From Halochromatium roseum (GTDB lineage Bacteria; Pseudomonadota; Gammaproteobacteria; Chromatiales; Chromatiaceae): a stretch of 64,000 bases of DNA. Below the pieces are notes generated by a model, which was given only the letters and a program-made list of their open reading frames with translations, had not been told where the DNA came from and did not search any database. The DNA lies in the NCBI RefSeq assembly GCF_016653315.1, contig NZ_NHSH01000054.1:1-64000 (forward strand). The letters are read 5' to 3'. Made by a program: the position numbers and the translations under genes. Within the stretch, counting starts at the first letter, position 1, and every line of letters starts with the position of its first letter. This document shows positions 46,771 to 55,571 of this stretch, in pieces.

Positions 46771-47502
46771 TCAGGCGACGCTGCGTAAGCTCGCCTGCGC
46801 AGTCCCGGCGCCGGTGCTCGTGGTCGCCGCTATGCGGCTGTATTCCTCGACCCGTCGGTCTCGGCCCAGCTCGGCACTGGCGGTCTCGTCATCATTAGCC
46901 GCAGCATCCTCGGCGATTAGGCTAGTGGCTCCCGTTTGCTGTTGGCTGAGTTCGAGCTGGGCCATGAGCAGGTATTGCCGCGCGCGCGCGGCCACCTTGT
47001 AATCGGTCGGTGACGGCTCCGCGGGCGCGAGTGCTGCACTGATCACGACGTTCATTTTTTCGATGGTGGCCCGAGGGTCGCCGGTGACGGGTCCGTAGTC
47101 GACCGATACTTCGCCGGCCACGGCATAGCGCTGCCCATCAGGGCCGATCTCATACTGGAACTGGGCGCTTCCGGTATAAGCTCCGCCTGCAATTTGATGA
47201 GCGAGTTCGTGCTGCCGGACTTCGCGATCGGTCTGCTTGAGCTGGTCGACAATGCGCAGCTCTTGTGGCGTGAGTTCCTCCGCGAGGGCGTTGTTTTGCG
47301 TATTTCTGCTGGCGTCGCCTTCAGCGACCCGAGTGCGCGTACCTTCTCCGCTGATCTGTTCGGGCTGACCCGGCCCAGCCTCGGTTTTGGCGGCCTCGAC
47401 GCTTGGGCGCCAGGTGGCCGGCGAACTGGCTGCGCTGCCGTTAGCCGCTTTACCTCCATAGGCAATAGGGGTGATGGGGCTGGCAGCGGTCGTGGTGATC
47501 AC
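46771..47502 (-). CDS. SprA-related putative metalloprotease
   Basis: A 243-residue protein of the SprA-related (CJM1_0395-type) family. The conserved core is VRQHELAHQIAGGAYTGSAQ, containing the zincin motif HELAH. It is followed by FQYEIGPDGQRYAVAGEVSV and DYGPVTGDPRATIEKMNVVI. The first 90 residues and the last 60 are low-complexity Ala/Thr/Glu. No signal peptide is evident. Members occur widely in proteobacteria with unknown substrates. It lies between the ZipA-like gene (convergent) and a chemoreceptor gene on the same strand, about 50 bases from the latter's stop. Confidence 0.85.
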   Translation of the reverse strand: MITTTAASPITPIAYGGKAANGSAASSPATWRPSVEAAKTEAGPGQPEQISGEGTRTRVAEGDASRNTQNNALAEELTPQELRIVDQLKQTDREVRQHELAHQIAGGAYTGSAQFQYEIGPDGQRYAVAGEVSVDYGPVTGDPRATIEKMNVVISAALAPAEPSPTDYKVAARARQYLLMAQLELSQQQTGATSLIAEDAAANDDETASAELGRDRRVEEYSRIAATTSTGAGTAQASLRSVA

Positions 47503-47551
47503 GGTTTGATCCTCAATGTAGATTGAGAACCTGAGGGTGGGTCAGGTTACA

Positions 47552-49282
47552 TCAAAAGCTTTCCCAGTCATCTTCGCTGTGGGTGACGGGCTCAGGCTGC
47601 TTCTTGGGCGCAGGCTGAGCCTTGGGTGGAGGCGCGAGCGCTGCGGGTTTGGCTGTTTCTCGTTTCGGGACGGTTTTGGTCGCTGCGGGAAGGGCCATCT
47701 TTGGCGCGGCCACCGCCGTCTTGCCGACGTTGAAGAAGGATACCGCATCCGCAAGCTCACGAGACTGTTCTTCGAGTGACGCTGAGGCGGTTGCCGTCTG
47801 CTCGACCAAGGCGGCATTCTGTTGGGTCACCTCGTCCATTTGGCTGATCGCGACGCTGACTTGGTCGATCGCCATCGTTTGTTCATTGGACGCCCGGTTG
47901 ACCTCGTCCATCAGCTCTGAGACCTTCGTGCTATGGGTGACGATCTCATTCATTGACTCGCCAACCGCCTCGACCAGCACGCGTCCCTCCTGGACGACCT
48001 CGCCATTGAGCTCGATCAGCTCTTGAATCTGCTTGGCAGCATCGGCTGAGCGCTGCGCAAGGTTGCGCACCTCTTGGGCAACGACGGCAAAGCCGCGGCC
48101 TTGCTCACCGGCCCGCGCCGCCTCTACCGAGGCATTCAGTGCCAGGATATTGGTCTGGAACGCGATGCCGTCAATCAGCGAAATGATGCCGCTGATCTTT
48201 TCAGAACTCTCTGACAGTTCGTGCATTTTGCCAACGGCCTGCTTGGCCTTTTCGCCACCGGTGCCCGCCGAGGTGCTGGCCTGGCTCGCAAGCTGGTTTG
48301 CTTGTGCCGTATTGTCCGTATTGTGCTTCACCGTTGACGCCACTTCCTCCATGCTGCTCGCGGTTTGCTGGAGGCTGGAGGCCTGCTCTTCGGTGCGCTG
48401 TGAAAGGTCGGTATTGCCAGTTGAGATCTGGGTCGCAGCGGTCGATATCGACTCAACCGATCCTTGAATGTTGATGATCAGGTCGCGCAGCTTGTCCTGG
48501 GTATCAGCGAGCGATAACATCATCTCTCCGACCTCATCTCTGCCACGGACATCGATGTGGTTTGTGAGGTTACCGCGAGACATCTCCACGAACACCTGCC
48601 GCGCGTTCGTCAGCGGCCGGGTGATGCGCAAAATGATCTGCCAGCCGAGTAGGGCGCCTACAAGTATCGCGACCACCACAGCGCTGATCATGAGGTTGCG
48701 CATGAACAGCGCATTGGCCTCGGCACGCTGAAATGCGGCCTGGGCTGTCTGATGCTCAAGCTCGACCATCTCCTCAAGGGTCGTGCTCAATTCCGCATAG
48801 ACGGGCAACCCTTCGATGAAGACGATGAAATCCGCTGCCGGGTACTCGCCGATCAGATAGAGTTCTACGGCTGGGTCGATGGCGTTATAGACAAGCTTTT
48901 GGTAGAGGGTGTCGAACTGTTCGGCCAGGCCTTCGCCGTCTGGGCTGTTGACAGCCTCCTGGTAGCTGTTCCAGATGTCGGTCAGTTCGGTCCGATTGTC
49001 CTCGATGATATCCGAATGCATCGAAACGGGATGATCGTGGAGCGCGCTGACAGCGATGGTGGGGGCATGCTGCGAGGCCAGGAAGAGGTGCATCATGATG
49101 TTTCGGACCAGCGCGTCGATACGGGCCAGATCCTGTGAGCGCTTGAGATTTTGCTCATACACGCCCTCGAGGGCACGATTAGACGCTTGCATGCCGTTGA
49201 AGCCAAGGCTGCCGACGACGAGCAGCAACGCGAGCAGGATGATAATCAGCAAGGCCAAGCGGCTCTTGATCGTCAGTTTCAT
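47552..49282 (-). CDS. Methyl-accepting chemotaxis protein, four-helix-bundle sensor
   Basis: A 576-residue transmembrane chemoreceptor. It has an N-terminal membrane helix, a periplasmic four-helix-bundle sensor of about 150 residues, a second helix ([19 protein letters not shown]), a HAMP domain, and the signalling coiled coil. The hairpin tip is canonical: [20 protein letters not shown] then [18 protein letters not shown] Pro/Ala/Lys-rich linker leads to the C-terminal DDWESF, close to the NWETF pentapeptide that tethers CheR and CheB in enteric receptors. This implies adaptation enzymes elsewhere in the genome. The start is ATG 49282 ([13 protein letters not shown]). Confidence 0.93.
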   Translation of the reverse strand: MKLTIKSRLALLIIILLALLLVVGSLGFNGMQASNRALEGVYEQNLKRSQDLARIDALVRNIMMHLFLASQHAPTIAVSALHDHPVSMHSDIIEDNRTELTDIWNSYQEAVNSPDGEGLAEQFDTLYQKLVYNAIDPAVELYLIGEYPAADFIVFIEGLPVYAELSTTLEEMVELEHQTAQAAFQRAEANALFMRNLMISAVVVAILVGALLGWQIILRITRPLTNARQVFVEMSRGNLTNHIDVRGRDEVGEMMLSLADTQDKLRDLIINIQGSVESISTAATQISTGNTDLSQRTEEQASSLQQTASSMEEVASTVKHNTDNTAQANQLASQASTSAGTGGEKAKQAVGKMHELSESSEKISGIISLIDGIAFQTNILALNASVEAARAGEQGRGFAVVAQEVRNLAQRSADAAKQIQELIELNGEVVQEGRVLVEAVGESMNEIVTHSTKVSELMDEVNRASNEQTMAIDQVSVAISQMDEVTQQNAALVEQTATASASLEEQSRELADAVSFFNVGKTAVAAPKMALPAATKTVPKRETAKPAALAPPPKAQPAPKKQPEPVTHSEDDWESF

Positions 49283-49490
49283 AGCGCGGAGTACTCCCGG
49301 ACAAGGCGGCGTGCAGTCCCCTCCTAGGGGTGGAGGTTTCCCCTTACAATCATCGTTCATACGGGGGCGGGCTTGAACACGGCTGCCTGATGTAGATCAA
49401 GCGCTCGATGTATTTCGCCCCGGTCGCTCAGGCTGTCTATTATCTATGCTCTGTTGAGCGAGCTTTCTCAGGTACAACCGTATAACGACC

Positions 49491-49712
49491 ATGCCAAGTG
49501 TCGATGTTGTCATCGAGCTTTCCGCCGAGGCATGCCTGAGCCACTATGAGGGCCGGGCCGAGCAGGTCTATACCTGGAGCCTCGACGGTCGGCGCGTCGT
49601 GTTTCCGGCGACGGCGCTGCGACAGGTCGTTACACGTGATGGCGTTCACGGTATCTTCCGATTGCGCTTTTCGCCGACGGGACAATTCGAGACGATACAG
49701 CGCTTAAGCTGA
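49491..49712 (+). CDS. DUF2835 family protein
   Basis: A 73-residue protein that matches DUF2835: VDVVIELSAEACLSHYEGR, then VYTWSLDGRRVVFPATALRQ and TRDGVHGIFRLRFSPTGQFE. It is a small beta-rich protein of unknown function, conserved in gammaproteobacteria. The gene starts at ATG 49491 and ends 43 bases before the next start, so the two may share a transcript. Confidence 0.88.
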   Translation: MPSVDVVIELSAEACLSHYEGRAEQVYTWSLDGRRVVFPATALRQVVTRDGVHGIFRLRFSPTGQFETIQRLS

Positions 49713-49755
49713 ATTGACGCGCGTGCTACACGTCTGTAGCAAGCTGGGGGATTGG

Positions 49756-51438
49756 ATGAAAGAACCGCAGGATGGCTACACGCGTGTACAGAAGCCGTCC
49801 GAGATCGAGACCTTGCTAGGCCAGCTGAGCGAGCCTGGAGGGGCGTCGTTGGTGATGGAGGATTCCGACGGCAAGGCGTTGCCGGTTTTGGTCGCCGAGC
49901 AGGTGTTCGGCGATCATCTGCTGCTTGATATCAGCGCGATCCGGGAATTGGCGGGTCCTTTGAAGCGTGGTCAGCCGTTTCGGTTGGTCGGCGAGTCTAA
50001 GGGCATGATGCTGCGGACCCCGGTGCTGGTCATCACCGTCTGCGAGCAGCAGCAAGGTCGATTGCGATGTCGTTGCGATTACCCGCTCTACTTAGAGGTG
50101 TTGCAGCGGCGCCAATACTTCCGTGCAAAGCTGCGGCTGGGGATGGAGGTTGGCGCCATCCTCAGAGACCAGGAAGACGCGACAACCTCTCAGGGCGACC
50201 TGAAGAACCTCTCACTGGATGGGTGCATGGTCGAAATGCCCATCTCGAGCGCGAACATGTTGGTGGCGTCCGAGCCGCTTGAGATCGAACTCTGCTTCCC
50301 TGACGGCACGCGTTTTGCCATCAAAGGTGTTGCAAAGCACTACAGCACCAACATCGAGCGGCAAGTCATGAGTGTTGGCTTCCAGTTCAACACGCCCAAT
50401 GTCGAGGAAGAACGCCAACTGTGGCTGCTTGTCCGCGAGATCGAGCGCGAATCGGCTCGCCAGTCAGCGAGTGGCGGCGATGGGTTACTGCGCTCGTTGC
50501 TGTTCCAGACCGACCCCAAAGCGCCGCCGCTGGTCGCGCGACGCAATGCCCAACGCTATGCCACGCCGATGACGAAGCGACTTGCGCGTGTGGCAGGCTA
50601 CTTGGATGCGCAGCTGCTCGAGCTCTCCTGCGACCATCGGTTGGACCCAGTCCAGCTGTCGCGACATGCAGACCGGCTGCTCCTGCTCCATGACGAGGAT
50701 CGCGAGGCCGTCTTGTTTGCGGTCCGGTGTCTGTCTCAAGAGGCCACGTTGGTGCGTCACTGCCTTGCGGTGGCCGTTCATCTGCTCGACCTGGCGACCT
50801 TGAGCAAGATGCCGCGGGATGCCTGCAAGGCCGTGGCTGCGTGCGCGATGGTGCACGATTTTGGCAAGGCGTTTCTGCCAGACAGCGTCGTCAATTCGCC
50901 AGAGCTGGATCAAGAGCAGCGTGCCCTGTTGACGACCCATGTCGCCCTGCTCGAGCCAAGCTTTGAGCGTTGCCAATGGTTAGCGAGCAGCGTGTTAAAG
51001 AGTGTGGTGTTCGAGATCAACGAGCGACTTGACGGCAGTGGCTATCCGCTGGGCCTGAGTGGCGATCAGCTCGGTGAGCTGTCGCGCGTGGCGATGGTCG
51101 TCGACGCGGTCGATGCGATGCGCCGAGAGCGGCCCGATCGCCCGGCACGGAGTATGGCGCACATCTATGCTCGACTCGCACATCAGTCAGAACGTTTCGA
51201 CCAGCGCTGGCTCAAGCGTTATATCAGCGCCTTCGGGTCTCTGCCGATTGGCTCGTTGGTCCGCTTCGAGGCCGGGCAGCTGGCTTGGATTCAGCGGCTT
51301 GATGCCAAGGGCCGGCCGCTGCAGGTGCAGCTGACGGATGCGGTAAAGCCACCCGATGACTCGCTCGGCGAGGTGTTGCGTGACGAGGCCGTGCTGAAGC
51401 TCGGCAAGCCGTTGGAGGAGATGGTGGTTTCGCTCTGA
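49756..51438 (+). CDS. PilZ-domain protein with degenerate HD-GYP domain
   Basis: A 560-residue cytoplasmic protein. An N-terminal YcgR-like domain precedes a PilZ domain with an intact cyclic-di-GMP site: RQYFR (RxxxR) and NLSLDG (N-x-S-x-x-G). The second half resembles HD-GYP phosphodiesterases: VRHCLAVAVHLL, MVHDFGKAFLP, then LDGSGYPLGLSG and VVDAVDAMR. The usual HHE before the GYP segment reads INE, so two metal-ligand histidines are absent. It probably senses cyclic di-GMP without normal hydrolysis, but this is inference. The start at ATG 49756 has GGGGGA upstream; an in-frame TTG at 49714 would add 14 residues. The fli operon follows. Confidence 0.85.
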   Translation: MKEPQDGYTRVQKPSEIETLLGQLSEPGGASLVMEDSDGKALPVLVAEQVFGDHLLLDISAIRELAGPLKRGQPFRLVGESKGMMLRTPVLVITVCEQQQGRLRCRCDYPLYLEVLQRRQYFRAKLRLGMEVGAILRDQEDATTSQGDLKNLSLDGCMVEMPISSANMLVASEPLEIELCFPDGTRFAIKGVAKHYSTNIERQVMSVGFQFNTPNVEEERQLWLLVREIERESARQSASGGDGLLRSLLFQTDPKAPPLVARRNAQRYATPMTKRLARVAGYLDAQLLELSCDHRLDPVQLSRHADRLLLLHDEDREAVLFAVRCLSQEATLVRHCLAVAVHLLDLATLSKMPRDACKAVAACAMVHDFGKAFLPDSVVNSPELDQEQRALLTTHVALLEPSFERCQWLASSVLKSVVFEINERLDGSGYPLGLSGDQLGELSRVAMVVDAVDAMRRERPDRPARSMAHIYARLAHQSERFDQRWLKRYISAFGSLPIGSLVRFEAGQLAWIQRLDAKGRPLQVQLTDAVKPPDDSLGEVLRDEAVLKLGKPLEEMVVSL

Positions 51439-51444
51439 CCCTTA

Positions 51445-51504
51445 TCTCATGGCTGACTGTCTCATGGCCCACTGTCTCATGGCCCACTGTCTCATGTCCC
51501 ACTT
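51445..51504. repeat. 15-bp tandem repeat, four copies
   Basis: Four adjacent units of TCTCATGGCCCACTG; copies two and three are identical, the outer ones differ slightly. They start six bases after the PilZ/HD-GYP stop and end 24 bases before the sigma-28 promoter of fliD. Confidence 0.9.
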
Positions 51505-51528
51505 GGCCGCGGCGGCACGGTTTTCGCC

Positions 51529-51555
51529 TAAAGTCCGGATGGCAGCTGCCGATAA
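51529..51555 (+). promoter_or_regulatory. Sigma-28 (FliA) promoter of the fliD operon
   Basis: TAAAGTCC (51529-51536), an 11-base spacer, then GCCGATAA (51548-51555). The -10 element and spacer match the E. coli FliA consensus exactly, and the -35 matches five of eight with the core TAAAG intact. It lies about 100 bases upstream of fliD, a class III flagellar gene in FlhDC systems. Confidence 0.85.
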
Positions 51556-51657
51556 TCCTACTAACCTTAGGAGGGAGTTGCTCGCAGGGGCGGGCGTTTT
51601 GGCCAGCCTTCGATCGCTAGCCAGGCATACTCCCAGAACACGACACGAGGAGCCGTC

Positions 51658-53088
51658 ATGTCAACTATCACTTCGCTCGGCATCGGTTCAGGGCTTGATC
51701 TCAACGGATTACTCGATCAGCTACGCGACGCCGAGCGCGGTCGGCTTCAGCCGATCGCTCAGCAGAAAGAGGCTCAACAGGCGAAGCTTTCGGCCTATGG
51801 CAAGCTGCAAGGGGCGCTTTCGTCCTTGCAGTCGGCGGCTGATACACTCAATGGCAGCGCGCTGTTTGGAAGCCTTTCCAGTAGCGTTACCGGTACCAGC
51901 GTGACCTCGGCAGCGGATTCTAACGCTGTGCCGGGTCGCTATGATGTCAGTGTGACCACACTGGCGCGCGCCCAAAGTATTGCAACCGGCGGTTTTGCTG
52001 AGGGCAAAACATTCGCGGAAGGAACTCTCAGCATCCAGGCCGGCGGCAGCGATTCTCTGGATGTGTCAGTTGCTGAGGGGGCGAGCCTTGAAGACATCCG
52101 CGACAGCATCAATGCCGCAGGCTCATCGATCACCGCAAGCATTGTCAACGATGGCGCGGATAATCCGTACCGCTTAGTGCTCAGCACCAACGAGACCGGT
52201 GAGGATGCGGAGATCTCGTCGGTCAGCTTTACGATAGATGATGGTTTGGATCCTGACGGTGACCAAGACAAGCTGTCTTTCGATATCGCTGACGTTCCTG
52301 CGGATCCTGCTGACCCTTATCCTAACCTTAATAAAATGACGCAAACCGTCGCTGCCCAGAACGCGACCTTGACCGTCAACGGCATCGGCATCACCAGCCA
52401 GAGCAACCAGGTCGAAGGCGCCATTCAAGGTGTGACCCTGAGCTTGGCCGAAGAGGGCGAGTCAGCTAATTCAACGGTCATCGTCGAGCGCGACAATTTT
52501 GCCGTGCGCGATGCGATCAGCGGATTCGTTGATGCTTTCAACTCCTTGAAAGAGACCACTGCTGATCTCACCAGCTTCAATGCTGAGACGGGTGCCGCTG
52601 GCGAGTTGCTCGGGGACAGTGCGTTGCGCACCATCGATTCGCGGCTGCGCGGTGTGCTCGGTGGCATCGTCTCTGGCGGTGACTTCAGTACGCTCTCCGA
52701 TATCGGGATCAGTCTGCAACGCGACGGGACGCTCGAGATTGATGCAGAAAAGCTCGACGATGCGGTTGTCAATCAGCGGCAGGCACTCACCACGTTTTTC
52801 GCTGGGGACACTGAAGCGGGAGGCTTTGCCGGCGCACTGAGCGAGATGCTCGATCAGGTGCTCGATGATCGCGGTTTGCTGGGGAGCGCTCGAAGCGGTG
52901 TGGAATCGCGGATCACCAGCCTCGATGAACGCTCAGCCCGCATGGAAATCTCGATTGAGCGTGAGATCGAGCGCTATCGGGTTCAGTTTGGGCAGCTCGA
53001 CTCGATGATCGCGCAGATGAATCAGACCAGCACCTACCTGACGCAACAGTTTGACAATCTAAATTCAATGCTCGGCAGAGATAATTAA
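51658..53088 (+). CDS. fliD: Flagellar filament cap protein FliD (HAP2)
   Basis: Caps the growing flagellum and helps flagellin fold as it leaves the channel. The 476-residue protein begins MSTITSLGIGSGLDLNGLLD, a typical FliD start, with an N-terminal coiled coil. The variable exposed domains lie in the middle, and the C-terminal coiled coil ends YLTQQFDNLNSMLG. It heads fliD-fliS-fliT-fliK-like-flhB'-like behind a FliA promoter. Flagellin itself is not in the window. Confidence 0.95.
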   Translation: MSTITSLGIGSGLDLNGLLDQLRDAERGRLQPIAQQKEAQQAKLSAYGKLQGALSSLQSAADTLNGSALFGSLSSSVTGTSVTSAADSNAVPGRYDVSVTTLARAQSIATGGFAEGKTFAEGTLSIQAGGSDSLDVSVAEGASLEDIRDSINAAGSSITASIVNDGADNPYRLVLSTNETGEDAEISSVSFTIDDGLDPDGDQDKLSFDIADVPADPADPYPNLNKMTQTVAAQNATLTVNGIGITSQSNQVEGAIQGVTLSLAEEGESANSTVIVERDNFAVRDAISGFVDAFNSLKETTADLTSFNAETGAAGELLGDSALRTIDSRLRGVLGGIVSGGDFSTLSDIGISLQRDGTLEIDAEKLDDAVVNQRQALTTFFAGDTEAGGFAGALSEMLDQVLDDRGLLGSARSGVESRITSLDERSARMEISIEREIERYRVQFGQLDSMIAQMNQTSTYLTQQFDNLNSMLGRDN

Positions 53089-53134
53089 TCGCGAGCGGTC
53101 TGCCGACAGCCTGATCAAGAGGGGAGCCAAAACG

Positions 53135-53563
53135 ATGAATGTGATGCGTGGAGCAACAGCCTATGGCCGAGGGGCCGGCGCCTATGCCCGAGTGGGAGTG
53201 GAAAGTGGGGTCATGTCAGCCAGCCCACACCAGCTGATTACGATGCTGTTCGACGGCGCAATCGCCTCGATTCGCGCGGCCCGCATCCAAATGCAGGACG
53301 GCAATATTCCGGAAAAAGGCAAAGCGATCTCTAAGGCGATGGATATCGTCAACAATGGTTTGGCTGCCGCTCTGGATGCGGAGCGTGGTGGCGAGATTGC
53401 CGAGCGCTTGGCATCGTTGTACGACTACATCAGCCGCCTGTTGCTGGCCGCTAATTTGCACAATGATGAAAAAAGCCTGGATGAGGCAGAGGCGTTACTT
53501 GAGGATGTCTCGGCAGCTTGGCGTGAGATCGGCGAGCAGCAGACGCAGACCGCTGTTGCCTAA
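53135..53563 (+). CDS. fliS: Flagellin export chaperone FliS
   Basis: A small helical chaperone that binds the flagellin C-terminus and prevents early polymerisation. The 142-residue protein has the family segments SASPHQLITMLFDGAIASIR, GKAISKAMDIVNNGLAAAL, and LYDYISRLLLAANLHND. The C-terminus ends with a short polar tail. It lies 46 bases after fliD and six bases before the fliT start. Confidence 0.95.
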   Translation: MNVMRGATAYGRGAGAYARVGVESGVMSASPHQLITMLFDGAIASIRAARIQMQDGNIPEKGKAISKAMDIVNNGLAAALDAERGGEIAERLASLYDYISRLLLAANLHNDEKSLDEAEALLEDVSAAWREIGEQQTQTAVA

Positions 53564-53569
53564 ACGAAC

Positions 53570-53995
53570 ATGGTCGCCACGCTGACGCTTAAGACGCCAA
53601 CCGGGTCCGGTGCCGCGACTCGTCAGCAGGAGCTGCTGGCTGTGTATGAAGGGCTGTTGGCATGCTCACGAAGGATGCTCAAATCGGCCCGTGAGGCTGA
53701 CTGGGAGGCGCTGATCGATCTCCAGAGCAGTTACCTTGCCCAGGTCGAAACACTCCGCCATTTCGATGATGAACCGATGCTCCTCGGTCAAGAAGCCGAC
53801 GGTCGCAAAGCCGAACTGCTCAAGCAGCTGCTCGAGTCGGATCAGGAGATTCGCCAGCGTTTGATGGACCGGCGGCACGAACTCACGCAGATGATTTCAG
53901 GCTCTAGGCAGCAGCTCGCTTTGTCTCGCACCTACAGCTTTTATCAGGAGACCTCGGAGGTCATCGAGGCCGCTCAGCGCTTTAAGTCGACGTGA
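53570..53995 (+). CDS. fliT: FliT-like flagellar chaperone
   Basis: A 141-residue helical protein in the usual fliT position after fliS. It has the helical bundle and the motif ADWEALIDLQSSYLAQVETL seen in FliT homologues, plus a C-terminal helix with RTYSFYQETSEVIEAAQRF. In Salmonella FliT is the FliD chaperone and also inhibits FlhDC activity. FlhDC is encoded at 59762-60640, so that feedback could operate here. Sequence similarity in this family is low and the call rests partly on position. Confidence 0.8.
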   Translation: MVATLTLKTPTGSGAATRQQELLAVYEGLLACSRRMLKSAREADWEALIDLQSSYLAQVETLRHFDDEPMLLGQEADGRKAELLKQLLESDQEIRQRLMDRRHELTQMISGSRQQLALSRTYSFYQETSEVIEAAQRFKST

Positions 53996-55260
53996 GTGGC
54001 ATCAACACCCTCATCGATACCCTGATGCATCAAGTGTTGGGGAAGCGGGTTGATACTCCAACCCCCCGCGACCTCAACCAGCCGGTCAAGCCGATCACGG
54101 CCGCGGGAGCGCTTGCCGCCGTCCGCAGTGATTCCCGACTCGATGCGCGCAATCATGCTCCGGTCAGCGAGGTGGGGCGAGCCCCACAGGACGGGCGCAC
54201 CACGCAGGCCCGCCAGCCGGCTGGCGAGAAGCTGCCACCGCCTTCCACGCAGACGACCTTCACCTCTTCGGCACGCTCGATTGCCGATCTGATGCTGCGT
54301 TTTCCGGCCTCATCGTCAGCGTTACGTGTCGCGCAGCCCTTATTTCCGAGCAGTCAGAGTCCGGCGCCTGCTCAGGTCGCAGACCGATTACAGTCGTCGG
54401 TGCGTGATAGCGGTCTATTTTACGAGTCCCATCTGTCGCGCTGGTTTCGCGGCGAACTGCCGCGTGAGCAATTGCTGCGTGAGCCGCAGATGTTGCGGTC
54501 GTTGAGCTTCACCCAGGCCGCGTCAAGCTTGCCGCCGACGCCGCTGAAAACGAGCTTGCCAGCCTTCTTGCTCGGTTTCTCGAAGGGCGGGGAAGCCGCT
54601 CCGGGCTCCGCGCAAGCTGGCCTGAGTGGGCAGTCTGCATCGCCAGTGGCTCCTGCGGGTGCGGGAGCCCCCGGAGTCCCTCCGGCACCGGGCACGCTGC
54701 CAGCTCCCGCGCCGCCATCAGGGTCTTCAGGGGCCGTTGCTGGGCCTACAGGTGCAGAGGCGCGCGATAACAGCGCCGCGGCGCAGCAGCAGGCATTAAA
54801 TGCGGAAATCGCGACCCAGTCGGCGCGGCTACAACGTAGCGAAGTCATTCATGAGAGCTTGCAGGGCGTGGTTCGCCATCAGCTCGAGCTATTAGCGGCA
54901 CCGGTGCTGCGCTGGGAGGGGGATGTCTGGTCCGGTATCTTCATGGCGCTCATGATCCAGCCGCCGGCTAAGCGGGATGAGCGAGGGGGCTCGGACGAGG
55001 AGCAGGAGCAACAGGAGTCTGGCGCGAACGAGTGGCATTCAAACATGACCTTGCAGGTGGCCGGTCTTGGCGAGGTTGGTGTGAAGCTCTGGCTGCGTGA
55101 TTCGCATCTGGATATCGAACTCATGGCGCGAGATCCCGATGTTCGTCTTGCGCTCGCCGAAGGTGTTGAGCGGTTGAAGTCACGGCTTGATGCGCTAGAC
55201 CTCGCCGAGGTTCGAATCCGTCTCCATCATGACCCGCCTGAACCAGAGACGCTGCCATGA
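53992..55260 (+). CDS. FliK-domain protein (hook-length control-like)
   Basis: A 422-residue protein with a long disordered Pro/Ala/Gly/Ser-rich first half. Its C-terminal domain is of FliK/FlgE-hook-length type: WHSNMTLQVAGLGEVGVKLW, then DSHLDIELMARDPDVRLAL and RLDALDLAEVRIRL. FliK measures hook length and switches the export gate by acting on FlhB. The start is a GTG at 53992 that overlaps fliT (GTGA), and the stop overlaps the next gene (ATGA). The adjacent FlhB-like protein makes a hook-switch role plausible. A second, canonical fliK may exist elsewhere. Confidence 0.8.
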   Translation: MSGINTLIDTLMHQVLGKRVDTPTPRDLNQPVKPITAAGALAAVRSDSRLDARNHAPVSEVGRAPQDGRTTQARQPAGEKLPPPSTQTTFTSSARSIADLMLRFPASSSALRVAQPLFPSSQSPAPAQVADRLQSSVRDSGLFYESHLSRWFRGELPREQLLREPQMLRSLSFTQAASSLPPTPLKTSLPAFLLGFSKGGEAAPGSAQAGLSGQSASPVAPAGAGAPGVPPAPGTLPAPAPPSGSSGAVAGPTGAEARDNSAAAQQQALNAEIATQSARLQRSEVIHESLQGVVRHQLELLAAPVLRWEGDVWSGIFMALMIQPPAKRDERGGSDEEQEQQESGANEWHSNMTLQVAGLGEVGVKLWLRDSHLDIELMARDPDVRLALAEGVERLKSRLDALDLAEVRIRLHHDPPEPETLP

Positions 55261-55532
55261 GCGAGGCGCTCCCCGACGAACGGCGTCGTGCCATTGCGCT
55301 TGCCTATCGTGATGGCGATGATGCGCCGCGTGTCGTTGCCAAAGGGTATGGTGAGATCGCCGAGCGGATCATCGAGGAGGCCGAGCGACACGGCATCTAT
55401 GTCCACGATGCTCCCGAGCTCGTCGCACTCTTGATGAATCTGAATCTCGACGAACAGATTCCGCCGAGTCTCTACCAGGTGATTGCCGAACTCCTCGTTT
55501 GGGTTCGACAGATTGCCGATGAGCGGAAATAG
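55257..55532 (+). CDS. FlhB C-terminal-domain homologue (EscU/YscU-like small protein)
   Basis: A 91-residue protein resembling only the cytoplasmic autocleavage domain of FlhB: RRRAIALAYRDGDDAPRVVA, KGYGEIAERIIEEAERHGIY, and LNLDEQIPPSLYQVIAELLVW. The NPTH cleavage motif of full FlhB is absent and there are no membrane helices. In other bacteria such standalone proteins (FhlB-like) can substitute for the FlhB C-terminal half. It is coupled to the FliK-like gene (ATGA), which supports a joint role in export substrate switching. Confidence 0.85.
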   Translation: MSEALPDERRRAIALAYRDGDDAPRVVAKGYGEIAERIIEEAERHGIYVHDAPELVALLMNLNLDEQIPPSLYQVIAELLVWVRQIADERK

Positions 55533-55571
55533 GAGGTAGCCGATGTCTTGATGCGGCCTGCCAAGGATTGC

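Noticed and set aside
51445-51504. CRISPR-like array
   Set aside because: The repeat units touch without spacers and are only 15 bp long; no cas gene is in the window. The same applies to the other tandem repeats.
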